Part shown: positions 55,834 through 64,000 of the stretch, one piece after another
Position numbering within the stretch: position 1 is the stretch's first letter
How the letters are laid out: each line of letters starts with the position of its first letter
Assembly (NCBI RefSeq): GCF_012933385.1
Contig: NZ_JABBPN010000011.1
Span: forward strand, 90,502 to 154,501
Direction: 5' to 3'
DNA length: 64,000 bases
Source of the DNA: Paenibacillus lemnae
GTDB taxonomy: Bacteria; Bacillota; Bacilli; Paenibacillales; Paenibacillaceae
The notes under the pieces: generated by a model
The model's database searches: none
What the model saw: only the letters and a program-made list of their open reading frames with translations
What the model was told of the DNA's origin: nothing
Program-made: the position numbers and the translations under genes

Positions 55834-57090
55834 TTACTCCTTGGCCCACTGCTCGATGACACGATCCTTCGGCAGCAGGAATGCGAGCAGGCCGAGCAGC
55901 GGCAGGAAGCTGGCGGCAATCATGACATTGCCGATCCCCCAGGCGTCGCCCAGGTTGCCAAGGGCCAGTGAGCCGAGCCCGCCCATACCAAAGGCGAATC
56001 CGGTAATGAGGCCGGACACAGTGCCAATGTTTCCAGGGTGCAGCATCTGTGCGTACACGACGGTCACCGAGAAGCTGGAGAGCAGGATGAATCCGCCGAT
56101 GACCAGCAGCACGCCGGCCCAGAAGGCGGACACATGCGGCAGCAGTAAGGCGATCGGTGCTGTAGCCACCATAGACAGCATGATCAGATTCCGGCGGCCA
56201 AACCGGTCCGCCAGCGGCCCGCCGAGGAACGTACCGACTGCCCCTGCACCGAGAAACAGAAAGATATAAATCTGCGCATTATCCAGTGAGATGCGGTACG
56301 CATCCATCAAGTAAAACGCATAATAGCTGCTGATGGCCGCCCCATACCAGGAGCGGACGAACACGAGCAGCACCAGCACAAAGGTGGCATGACGGATGCT
56401 TTTGCGCCGGGCGGGGTCCATGAGCCGTCCCTGGGTGCGTTTTTTGAACGTGTATCCGGCATCCAGCATGCTCTGATACCAGCGCGCCACATAAGTCTGA
56501 ACAGCAACGCCTGCTGCAGCTACGATTGTGAAGTACACAGCTCCCGACTGACCCAGCGGCACAAAAATATACCGTGTCAGCAGCGGTGCCAGGGACTGCC
56601 CTGCATTTCCGCCCACCTGGAAGATGGACTGGGATAAGCCTTTGCGCATCCCGGCTGCCATGTGGGCCACGCGCATCCCCTCGGGATGAAACGTGGCTGA
56701 GCCGAGCCCGATCAGCACGACCGAGAAGAGTACTAGCGCATAAGATCCGGCATACGCGAGAATTCCGACCCCCGCGAGGGTGCAGCACATCCCGATCGGC
56801 AGCAGCATCGGCCTTGGCTTGCGGTCTGCTGCATAACCGATCACCGGCTGAATAATGGATGATGTAAAATTGATTGCAAATGAGATCCACCCGATCTGGG
56901 TGAACGTCAGCATCAGGTTGTCCTTCAGGATCGGGAAAATCGCCGGAATGACCGATTGAATCGAGTCATTAAACAGATGAACAAAGCTGATCGCCAGCAA
57001 AATCCGGTATACCGTATCCTGTCCCGTACCGCGTTCAGCAGGGAGGGAGGAGGATGCTGGTTTGGCCAGCTTTAGCGACTTTTCCGCCAT
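55834..57090 (-). CDS. MFS transporter, fosmidomycin-resistance (Fsr)-like
   Basis: 418 residues, twelve predicted helices. The N-terminal half reads AISFVHLFNDSIQSVIPAIFPILKDNLMLTFTQIGWISFA, matching the Fsr group of major facilitator exporters, and the loop between helices 2 and 3 has the family's GYAADRKPRP; the second half repeats it as GGPLADRFGRRNLI. Such proteins export small phosphonates or sugars in some bacteria. It begins 33 bases after the upstream GntR-type gene on the same strand, so they form one operon. AAAAGGAG precedes the ATG. Substrate unknown. Confidence 0.88.
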   Translation of the reverse strand: MAEKSLKLAKPASSSLPAERGTGQDTVYRILLAISFVHLFNDSIQSVIPAIFPILKDNLMLTFTQIGWISFAINFTSSIIQPVIGYAADRKPRPMLLPIGMCCTLAGVGILAYAGSYALVLFSVVLIGLGSATFHPEGMRVAHMAAGMRKGLSQSIFQVGGNAGQSLAPLLTRYIFVPLGQSGAVYFTIVAAAGVAVQTYVARWYQSMLDAGYTFKKRTQGRLMDPARRKSIRHATFVLVLLVFVRSWYGAAISSYYAFYLMDAYRISLDNAQIYIFLFLGAGAVGTFLGGPLADRFGRRNLIMLSMVATAPIALLLPHVSAFWAGVLLVIGGFILLSSFSVTVVYAQMLHPGNIGTVSGLITGFAFGMGGLGSLALGNLGDAWGIGNVMIAASFLPLLGLLAFLLPKDRVIEQWAKE

Positions 57091-57123
57091 GATACAATCT
57101 CCTTTTTTACTTACTTCATATCA

Positions 57124-58584
57124 TTAACGATACGATTTTAACAGCTCGGTCAAGCGCTCACCGGCTTCGATCTCGTCTTCCATATTGGACCAGAAGCCCT
57201 TTAACTGCTCACGCATGTCTTCGATCACCTGGGGCAGCAGATCAAGGTCGCTGTAAAAATGCCCCCGCCGCCAGATCTCTTCAGGCTCCATCCCTCCAAT
57301 TGGACGGCTGCCGAGCAGCGGCTGTACCGGCGTCCAGGCGGAGGGGAGTGCCGGCAGTGAAACGGTGTGCTGCCGGATCAGGGTCTGTGCCTCTTCACCG
57401 CACAGATACGCCGCCAGCTGACGGGCGAGCTCCGGATGACGGCTGGCCGATGAACAGGCGATGCCGGTCACGAGCAGCAGTGTGCGGTCTGTGTGAAGGG
57501 AAGGCAGCGGCGCGGCCCCATAGGACATGGAGCTGTTCCGCAGGGAATTCATGCCGAAATAGGTGTTCATGATCATGGATACCTTGCCTTCACGGAACCA
57601 GCGTTCAATATCATGATCATTTTCGCTCAGCAGGGGGGCCGTGCGATGCTGCTGCTGACCATACAGAAGCTCTCGGGAGATCCGAAGGCTTTCCCACAAA
57701 TCAGGCGAATCCGCTATGCGCCCGTTCGGCTGATCGCCAAAACGAAATCCGTTCTGCAGTAAAAAAACCGGCCATCGGTTCAGCGATTGGATATGAGACG
57801 CAAAACCGCGCACATTCAGTTCCCGTGACAGGGTGCGGGCATGTTTTAACAAAGTATACCAGGTCCAGTGCTCATCCGGTGCCGGAATGTTGGCAGCTGC
57901 AAAATGTGTCGTATTATAACACAGCACGACAGGAGAGAAGATCAGCGGGAGTGCGGTTACCCGCCCGTCCCTCGATACAAAGGGCTCTTTAAGCTTAGGG
58001 TAGGCTTCCATATAAGGGGGATCCCCCATGATCTTCATCCGGGGGTCAACCTGCTGCTGCTTCCAATGATCCCACACACTCACAGTAAACACATCTGCCA
58101 TATGATGCCGGGCATATTCCAGCGGCAGCGTCGTCTTAAGAAGCTCGACCTTCACTCCCGGATGTTTACGCTCAAATGCCTCAATCAGCATAGAGAGTGA
58201 TGCTTCCTGCTCCAGTCCGGGATAATAAGCAAGGCGAAGAACAGTCTGATCCCTCGAAGCTGCAGGTAAAACCGCGTCCGCTTCCTCTAAAGGATGCTCC
58301 ATAGTATGATGATGACTTGGCTGTTTTTGATGTATAAATAAACCCCCGGCTTCTTCAGTGACCTGATTCCCCACCCGGCGGATTTTTCGCAAAACCCCTT
58401 CATCCACCAGATCGTTCAAGGCGCGACGGACCGATTCCTTACTGATGCCGAACTGTCTGCCCAGCGCCACCTCAGAAGGGATATAATCACCAGATTTCAG
58501 CCGGCCTGTCATAATGTCCTGACGTAATCTGTCCAGCATATGGTCCATCCGTTCCTGGAGAACCTGCTTGCTGGGTCTGCCCAT
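57124..58584 (-). CDS. GntR regulator fused to a solute-binding-protein domain
   Basis: 486 residues, no signal peptide. Residues about 10-75 are a GntR winged helix (DIMTGRLKSGDYIPSEVALGRQFGISKESVRRALNDLVDEGVLRKI). After a His/Gln-rich linker, residues about 110-480 form a type 2 extracellular solute-binding fold (LRLAYYPGLEQEASLSMLIEAFERKHPGVKVELLKTTLP, VTALPLIFSPVVLCYNTTHF), the kind normally found outside the cell. Here it must work as the cytoplasmic sensor of the regulator, replacing the usual effector domain. It is transcribed away from the big secreted protein gene and just before an MFS gene, so it probably controls both. Confidence 0.85.
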   Translation of the reverse strand: MGRPSKQVLQERMDHMLDRLRQDIMTGRLKSGDYIPSEVALGRQFGISKESVRRALNDLVDEGVLRKIRRVGNQVTEEAGGLFIHQKQPSHHHTMEHPLEEADAVLPAASRDQTVLRLAYYPGLEQEASLSMLIEAFERKHPGVKVELLKTTLPLEYARHHMADVFTVSVWDHWKQQQVDPRMKIMGDPPYMEAYPKLKEPFVSRDGRVTALPLIFSPVVLCYNTTHFAAANIPAPDEHWTWYTLLKHARTLSRELNVRGFASHIQSLNRWPVFLLQNGFRFGDQPNGRIADSPDLWESLRISRELLYGQQQHRTAPLLSENDHDIERWFREGKVSMIMNTYFGMNSLRNSSMSYGAAPLPSLHTDRTLLLVTGIACSSASRHPELARQLAAYLCGEEAQTLIRQHTVSLPALPSAWTPVQPLLGSRPIGGMEPEEIWRRGHFYSDLDLLPQVIEDMREQLKGFWSNMEDEIEAGERLTELLKSYR

Positions 58585-58690
58585 AAAACTTCCTCCTTTA
58601 CAACAACCATAAACACTAAATCTTTACATTGCCGTGATATATATCCTAGTATGTGATATCCGCTGCGAAAAAACCAGTACGTATTTCGTA

Positions 58691-58744
58691 TTGACACATT
58701 CCTCGCGTTGAACTAGGCTAAATACATAAATTATATAGCCTAGT
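58691..58744 (+). promoter_or_regulatory. Promoter with overlapping inverted repeat for the secreted protein gene
   Basis: TTGACA, 17-base spacer, TAGGCT. The -10 lies in the left arm of a perfect 9-bp inverted repeat ACTAGGCTA-N15-TAGCCTAGT (58712-58744). CCTAGTA occurs again at 58644-58650. This is a good candidate operator for the divergent GntR-type regulator. Confidence 0.6.
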
Positions 58745-58778
58745 AAATGAAGTTTAGGCGACAAGAGGAGGAAAAAGC

Positions 58779-61700
58779 TTGAAATTCAAAAAAGTAAGCG
58801 TTATCATTCTCGCAGCTTCAGTCGCTTTACCGGTTACTGCCTTTCATTCATCGCCTGTGTACAGTCTTTCCAATGCCAATGCATACCTTCCGGTTCCAGT
58901 ATCCAATGCCGGATTTGAAGATTCTGCTGCGTATCCGATTCCCGGATGGCGTGTCATTCCGAATCTGCCAGCTGAAGGGTTAGAAATCTCGGTCACCTCC
59001 AGTAACTTTGCTGAAGGCCAGAACAGCGTGTATATTGCAGACAACAATCCGACCAAGTCGCTGGAACTGTCCAGCGGAGCCATTCCGGTTCAAGCCGGAG
59101 AGACTTATCGCTTGACCGCCCAAGTCAAAGTCGAGTCCAAGAGCATCCGCGGCTATCTCCGCTTCAAGAACAGCAGCGGTGCCATTATCGGCACACCGCC
59201 TACGCAGCTGATCGAGCTGAAGAACGGTACGGGTTGGCAGGACATGACCATCGAGGGACTGGCGCCAGCCGGTACGGTGTCTGCAGAAGTTGCGTTTTAT
59301 ATGGGGGCAGCCGGAACAGGCACCGCCGCTTATGTGGATGCTGTAAAACTGGAGCAGAAGGCTCCTGAAGGTGCGCCTCTAACCCTGCCGTATGAGGAGC
59401 AAAGCGTACTGGTGGATGCGAATGTTGCCTATGCGCTGTCCCAGTCGGCTTTCTACGGAACACTTCCTGATGGAACCGTGGAGCAGTATGTAGCCACGAC
59501 AGGTTCTCCGGTTTCTTTTCATGTGGTGGATCCGGTAACAGGAGCATTGAAATTTTCGGAAAATATCTCGACATCCTCAGAGGTCATTTGGGGCATGACA
59601 CAGGGCTCTGACGGTAATGTTTATTTTGCTACCAGCGGTGTATTGTACAGGTACCTGGTGCAGGAGAAAAGAGTAGAGTCCCTTGGCAGCAACCCGTCCA
59701 ATCCGGCTGTATTTGACCTGAAAGCCAGTGCAGACGGCAAAATCTTCGGCTCAACCTACTCCAGCACCAATCAGGGCCGTGTTTTCGAATATGATATTGC
59801 CTCCGGTCAATTCCGGGATCTCGGTGTCATGAAAGCGGGTCAGCAGTATGTGCGGGGCATAGGGGTAACGGACCAGTATATCTATGCAGGCATTGGTACG
59901 ACGGCTCATGTGATGCGGTATGACCGGGAAACCGAAGAGATCACGGAAATCCAGATTCCTGACGTCAGCGGAACCTCCACAACGATTTCTGAAATTGACA
60001 TCTACGGCGGCAAGCTGTTTGTGTACAACGGAAGCAAACTGTATGTGATTGATGAAGAGAGCGGGGAATACATCCGGACCATCGAGTTCCAGACCAAAAT
60101 CTCGCCGCCCTCACCCCACAATGGTAATCTGATCTACTACAAGCTTAAGGGCGATCTTTTTTCTTATGATATGCAAAGTGATATCGTTGCCCAGGTAGAA
60201 GGTATTCCTTCCCTTCCGGAAGATACGGCGATCAAGACTCATGCGTGGATTACACCGAACAAGGGAACTTTTGCAGGAAAAACCGTACTGTCAGGCATGG
60301 CCGCATTCGGTGAATCTTTCCTGTACGACCCGCTGAGCAATACGTATGAGGAACATGCTGCCGACCTGCCGGCAACCCCGACCCAGATCAACGCCCTGGA
60401 GACTGACGGCAAATACCTGCATATGGGAGGATATCAGCGGGGCATGAGCGTCTATGATCTTGAACAAGGCAAAATGGTCTACAGCAACAAGCAGTTCCAC
60501 CAGCCTGAAGGCATTGGCTTCCTCAATGATGCAGCGTACTACGGCACCTACAGCTCAGCCCGCATGTACCGTCTCGACATGAGCAAGCCGCTCGATTACC
60601 GGGAGATGGAGGAGGGCAACCCGGGCCTGGCTGCAGATCTTGGAGAAGAGCAGGATCGTCCTTTTGTCATTACCAGCGGAGAAGGCAAACTGTTCGTTGG
60701 CACATTCCCGGGATATGGACAGCTGGGCGGAGCATTGACGATTATGGAAGAAACCCCAGCGGCATATGGCGGCTTCCCGGATGTCACATATGAAACGTAT
60801 CGGAACGTGGTTCCCGATCAGAGCGTGTTCGGTCTGGCTTACCATAACGGCAAAATTTACGGCGGAACTACATTGAACGGCGGTCTCGGCGCAGATCTGA
60901 CGGCTGATGAGGCCCAAATGTTCGTGTTCGACCTTGCTGCTCGCCAGGTGACACAGACGTTTGTGCCTGAAGTCGAAGGACTGAGAGGTAAAGCCCGCCA
61001 GATCGGCGGATTATCTATCGGTCCTGATGGGCTACTGTGGGGAATCATGGATGGATCCGTGGACAATACGAAATATGATGCCATTTTGTTCGCCATGAAT
61101 CCGGATACCCTGGAAGTGGTCAAGAGCAAAGTGGTGACCGAGACACCGTTCAACACGAGCAAATTCAGACCGTACTATTTACGGTGGTCAGAAGACGGTC
61201 TCTTGTATACAACGATCGGCCGCAAGCTGTTTGCTGTAGATCCTGAGGATCTGCGAACCAAGCAGATGCTTCCAGGTACGGTCAATCTGATGACGCTGGG
61301 TCCGGATGGCAGCATTTACTATACCGATAATGCAAAGCTGTACAAAATCCCGGTCAAAATCGACAAAGTCACCCTGCAAGCAGACACAGCCGAACTTCTG
61401 CCTGGCAGCAGGACGAACATCACGACTCAGGTTCTCCTGCAAAATGGTCAAAATGCCGTGCTGGAAGGAGCTCAGATCACCTATACCTCCAGCAGCCCGG
61501 ATGTGGTGCAAGTCAATGAGGACGGAGAAGTAGAGGCACTGGCTCCCGGAACGGCGTCTATTACAGCCCAAATTACGCTGGATGGACGTATGATAACATC
61601 TGAGCCGCTGATGATCACCGTCCAGAAAGACGGGAACTGGGTCAGTCAAGATATCCTGAATCAGATTGAAGACTTTAAAGCTTCAGGAGACCTGCATCAC

Positions 61701-61910
61701 TCGCTCGCACAGACGCTGAGCAACAAAATCTCACAGGGTATTCATCATCAGAAAGCTGGTAGAACTACGCAGGCACTGAAAATGGTGGAGGACTATCTGG
61801 ATCATCTGCAGAAGAACAGCGGTAAATCCAAGATTTCCGCTGAAGCTTTTGAGAAGCTGACTGCGGACGGCACCGAGTTAAAGGAGCTGTGGAGCAACAG
61901 CGGTTTTTAA
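58779..61910 (+). CDS. Secreted beta-propeller-like protein with Big2 and FIMAH domains
   Basis: 1043 residues. A signal peptide ends near residue 29. Residues about 35-200 look like a carbohydrate-binding jelly roll (SNAGFEDSAAYPIPGWRVIP...AYVDAVKLEQ). Residues about 205-860 consist of repeated blades (VIWGMTQGSDGNVYFATSGVLYRYL, IGVTDQYIYAGIGTTAHVMRYD, LAYHNGKIYGGTTLNGG), typical of a beta-propeller. A Big2-like Ig domain follows (about 861-947) and a helical FIMAH-type domain ends the protein (about 954-1040, LNQIEDFKASGDLHHSLAQTLSNKI). FIMAH domains occur at the ends of polysaccharide-degrading enzymes of Bacillales. Catalytic residues are not identified. TTG start, seven bases after AGAGGAGG. 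Adjacent GntR and MFS genes suggest a response to a glycan. Confidence 0.82.
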   Translation: MKFKKVSVIILAASVALPVTAFHSSPVYSLSNANAYLPVPVSNAGFEDSAAYPIPGWRVIPNLPAEGLEISVTSSNFAEGQNSVYIADNNPTKSLELSSGAIPVQAGETYRLTAQVKVESKSIRGYLRFKNSSGAIIGTPPTQLIELKNGTGWQDMTIEGLAPAGTVSAEVAFYMGAAGTGTAAYVDAVKLEQKAPEGAPLTLPYEEQSVLVDANVAYALSQSAFYGTLPDGTVEQYVATTGSPVSFHVVDPVTGALKFSENISTSSEVIWGMTQGSDGNVYFATSGVLYRYLVQEKRVESLGSNPSNPAVFDLKASADGKIFGSTYSSTNQGRVFEYDIASGQFRDLGVMKAGQQYVRGIGVTDQYIYAGIGTTAHVMRYDRETEEITEIQIPDVSGTSTTISEIDIYGGKLFVYNGSKLYVIDEESGEYIRTIEFQTKISPPSPHNGNLIYYKLKGDLFSYDMQSDIVAQVEGIPSLPEDTAIKTHAWITPNKGTFAGKTVLSGMAAFGESFLYDPLSNTYEEHAADLPATPTQINALETDGKYLHMGGYQRGMSVYDLEQGKMVYSNKQFHQPEGIGFLNDAAYYGTYSSARMYRLDMSKPLDYREMEEGNPGLAADLGEEQDRPFVITSGEGKLFVGTFPGYGQLGGALTIMEETPAAYGGFPDVTYETYRNVVPDQSVFGLAYHNGKIYGGTTLNGGLGADLTADEAQMFVFDLAARQVTQTFVPEVEGLRGKARQIGGLSIGPDGLLWGIMDGSVDNTKYDAILFAMNPDTLEVVKSKVVTETPFNTSKFRPYYLRWSEDGLLYTTIGRKLFAVDPEDLRTKQMLPGTVNLMTLGPDGSIYYTDNAKLYKIPVKIDKVTLQADTAELLPGSRTNITTQVLLQNGQNAVLEGAQITYTSSSPDVVQVNEDGEVEALAPGTASITAQITLDGRMITSEPLMITVQKDGNWVSQDILNQIEDFKASGDLHHSLAQTLSNKISQGIHHQKAGRTTQALKMVEDYLDHLQKNSGKSKISAEAFEKLTADGTELKELWSNSGF

Positions 61911-61916
61911 AATGAG

Positions 61917-61961
61917 AAAAGGCATTTCGGACGGAATGTAATAGTCCGAAATGCCTTTTTT
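61917..61961 (+). terminator. Terminator after the secreted protein gene
   Basis: AAAAGGCATTTCGGAC / GTCCGAAATGCCTTTT, perfect 16-bp stem and six T residues. Confidence 0.93.
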
Positions 61962-62053
61962 GTCGTGAGTGGTTGAACGGTGGTTTGTAGAGGTAGAGTC
62001 CATTCTTGTCTGTGATCAGGGCTGGCACTTTGGTTGTACCGGGACGTTATGTT

Positions 62054-63337
62054 TCAAGCTTTTTTAGCATTTGGAATCCATGCATCCTTGTCGTACCCTC
62101 GCTGCTCCCAGTATCCGACATGATCGCCTTGTATCAGCTCGATCCGGTCCAGCCACTTTACTGACTTGTAAGCATACATCTGGGGAGTGATCAATCGCAC
62201 AGGGCCGCCCAGTTGGTTGGGAATCGGAAGTCCGTCATGCATAACGGCAACCATCACATCGTCCATTCGTGCCTGCTCCATCGTTAGGGAATCGGTGTAA
62301 ACGCCATCGCCTGAATAAAACTTGACCGTAGTGGCTTCACTCTGAACACCCGCCATATCCAGAAGCTTGGATAACGGGATACCTTCCCATGTGTTTTGGT
62401 ACACCGACCAGCCGGTCACACAGTGGAAATCACTCACCTGTACCTCACGCTTAAGGGCAAGAAAGTCCTCCCAAGTCCAGGTCATCTTCTTGTCCACAAG
62501 ACCATCCAGTGTAAAAGACCAGCTGCTGTTGTCGAAAGAAGGAATCGGAGTTACCGTGTACACCCGGAAATTGCCCTGCGCTCCTCCGCCTGTTGGCGGA
62601 GATGAAGCCGGGAGCGGAATGGGATCCGGAATCAGATTGTTTGCGTTATCCGCTGCGTATTCCGCTGTTCCGGGAAGCTGCATGGTTTTGCCAACCCAGC
62701 TAAGGAAGGTGGGACCGAGCGTAACAGCGAGTCCGGCGCCGACAGCTGCTTTAATGAAGCCGCGCCGGGTGTAGACAGGCTGTGGACCTGCTGGTTGTTG
62801 GCGAGGTGTGTCACCAGCGCCCTCTGTGTTCGCAGCGGTTTCGCTGTCAGGCATGGATGTTGTAATGGAACGTTTTTGCGGTTCCTTCAGCCATTTGGTG
62901 CGGGTAACGGAGTGATAGATGATCACAGGCAGGCCAATCCAGGTCAGCAGATCGTGAATCAGCAGGGCGGTATTTGCCGCACGTGGTCCCGCTAAGCGGA
63001 ACTGCCACAGCACAAGGCCTGAAACGATCCATCCTATTAGAAGGAACATGACAAAAATCACATTGGCCTGCTGGCCTCGTTTGCCTCTCAGCCGCTTCCA
63101 GTGCTTTGCTGCAAGCAGCAGGTAATAGATGACCGGTACCAGAAGTGCGATGCCGACCGCGATATGAGCCCATTTTAGCCAAACCCGTCCTGCACCGAGT
63201 ATTTCCCGCCAAAAGCCGCCGACCAGCAGCAGACCGCTTACCGCAAGAAATAGGACAATCCAGGCATTCCAGGAATGAATGGAGACGAGCTTCTTGCCGT
63301 ACCCCTTGCGAATGCGGGCAAACCAGTTATTCTTCAT
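62054..63337 (-). CDS. Membrane-anchored molybdopterin oxidoreductase (sulfite-oxidase fold)
   Basis: 427 residues. Four helices at about 25-41, 56-77, 93-113 and 122-142 form a cytochrome b561/DUF4405-like anchor (His residues HSWNAW, KWAHIAVG, LIHDLL, YHSV could bind heme). A polar linker follows, then a twin-arginine motif TRRGFIKAAVGAGLAVTLG (R191, R192) inside the protein, then the molybdopterin domain (about 255-420) with the Mo-ligand Cys in VSDFHCVTGWSV (C306) and GGPVRLITPQMYAYKSVKW. The layout is that of MsrP/YedY fused to its YedZ-like partner, and would place the catalytic domain outside the cell. AGGAGG lies upstream of the ATG. Substrate unknown, perhaps a sulfoxide. Confidence 0.85.
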   Translation of the reverse strand: MKNNWFARIRKGYGKKLVSIHSWNAWIVLFLAVSGLLLVGGFWREILGAGRVWLKWAHIAVGIALLVPVIYYLLLAAKHWKRLRGKRGQQANVIFVMFLLIGWIVSGLVLWQFRLAGPRAANTALLIHDLLTWIGLPVIIYHSVTRTKWLKEPQKRSITTSMPDSETAANTEGAGDTPRQQPAGPQPVYTRRGFIKAAVGAGLAVTLGPTFLSWVGKTMQLPGTAEYAADNANNLIPDPIPLPASSPPTGGGAQGNFRVYTVTPIPSFDNSSWSFTLDGLVDKKMTWTWEDFLALKREVQVSDFHCVTGWSVYQNTWEGIPLSKLLDMAGVQSEATTVKFYSGDGVYTDSLTMEQARMDDVMVAVMHDGLPIPNQLGGPVRLITPQMYAYKSVKWLDRIELIQGDHVGYWEQRGYDKDAWIPNAKKA

Positions 63338-63600
63338 GTATTGTCAGCCTCCTGACGTATCTTATGATCTTGTTAAGTATGTAACGAATATACATGCGAA
63401 ATGGATTACATCTATATAAGTAAAATGTACCGCAAAACCTTGCAAATGAATAATGCAGGGTTGATGAAATGAGCTTACGTTGTTGCTGGATATATTTTGT
63501 TGAAATTAAGGGTTGTAATTAACTTGCTGTCGTGATATATTATTTCTTGTCGCTCGCGAGGGTTACTTGATCCGCTGAAAACAAAGTTTGTCAAAACTTG

Positions 63601-63630
63601 TTGACAGCTAGCGAGAAGGCATGTTATGAT
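63601..63630 (+). promoter_or_regulatory. Ribosomal RNA operon promoter
   Basis: TTGACA, 18-base spacer, TATGAT. The 474-bp gap between the oxidoreductase gene and 16S holds this promoter, AT-rich upstream sequence, and a leader with a boxA-like TTCTTTGAAAACTGAAC (63669-63685) and a small AT hairpin (TTCATTATATATAATGAA, 63712-63729). Confidence 0.75.
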
Positions 63631-63811
63631 AAACGTCCTGTGTGAAACAGTATTCATACAGAATCAAGTTCTTTGAAAACTGAACAAATGAACACGTTAA
63701 GATTTATAAGATTCATTATATATAATGAATCGTCAGTTTTGAAATGAGCAATTAAACTCATCGGTCGGATATTTTCTCGGAGTCATTCGGAGGAGTGTTC
63801 GCTCGATAAAT

Positions 63812-64000
63812 CCTATATGGAGAGTTTGATCCTGGCTCAGGACGAACGCTGGCGGCGTGCCTAATACATGCAAGTCGAGCGGAGCAACGGTTTCCTTCGG
63901 GAAACCATTAGCTTAGCGGCGGACGGGTGAGTAACACGTAGGCAACCTGCCCTCAAGACTGGGATAACTACCGGAAACGGTAGCTAATACCGGATAATTG
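63812..64000 (+). rRNA. 16S ribosomal RNA, 5' end only
   Basis: GGAGAGTTTGATCCTGGCTCAG and GACGAACGCTGGCGGCGTGC are the standard 5' sequence; the V1-V2 region (GTAGGCAACCTGCCCTCAAG) reads like Paenibacillus. The mature 5' end is set by analogy with Bacillus and may be off by a few bases. It continues beyond the window. Confidence 0.97.

Overview
The window looks like a low-GC Gram-positive chromosome of the Paenibacillus type. The evidence is the partial 16S rRNA gene at the right end (its first ~190 bases read like a Paenibacillus 16S), the strong AGGAGG ribosome sites, several TTG/GTG starts chosen by those sites, a membrane-anchored AraC regulator beside an LplA/B/C-type sugar ABC transporter, a C-terminal FIMAH-like domain on a secreted protein, and the pcrB-pcrA-ligA operon. 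No species is named because no search was run.

Layout. 1-10.4 kb is core chromosome: the 3' end of uvrA, a siroheme nitrite/sulfite reductase, a small membrane protein, a secreted HtrA-like protease overlapping a stalk-domain protein, a large U32 peptidase and a membrane protein. 10.4-30.2 kb is a carbohydrate block: an AraC regulator with a membrane sensor, a solute-binding lipoprotein with two permeases (no ATPase), a putative lyase-like toroid protein and a GH105-type unsaturated uronyl hydrolase, followed directly by inositol catabolism genes iolD-iolE-iolC-iolA-iolG-iolB and a LacI regulator. A TTAAGCGCTTA-type palindrome lies in front of both the transporter operon and iolD, and a related sequence overlaps the lacI promoter, which suggests shared control. 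A 350-bp degenerate repeat tract and two copies of a palindromic repeat separate iolG from iolB.

30.2-37.6 kb holds an acyltransferase, galU, three unknown proteins (one a coiled-coil DUF2325-like protein) and a divergent LysR/alpha-beta hydrolase pair. 37.7-44.6 kb is an accessory region: a WXG100-headed polymorphic toxin with its likely immunity gene, an AT-rich stretch of intact and decayed immunity-like genes, an IS256-family element with 8-bp target duplications whose left terminal repeat is split by a group II intron, and a decayed O-antigen-ligase-like gene. 44.7-47.7 kb has rfbC-rfbB-rfbD and a truncated sugar transferase, the remains of a surface-polysaccharide locus (rfbA is not here).

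47.7-54.8 kb has an NAD-binding epimerase-like protein and the pcrB-pcrA-ligA operon. 54.8-61.9 kb has a broken HigBA-like toxin-antitoxin pair next to three palindromic repeats, then a unit made of an MFS exporter, a GntR regulator fused to a solute-binding domain, and a divergent 1043-residue secreted beta-propeller-like protein. The window ends with a membrane-anchored molybdopterin oxidoreductase and an rRNA operon promoter, leader and 16S 5' end.

The less ordinary content is the mobile and repeat layer: intron within IS within a transcription terminator, two dispersed palindromic repeat families (one replacing the start of a toxin gene), and the apparent regulatory link between a uronide-degradation operon and the inositol operon.
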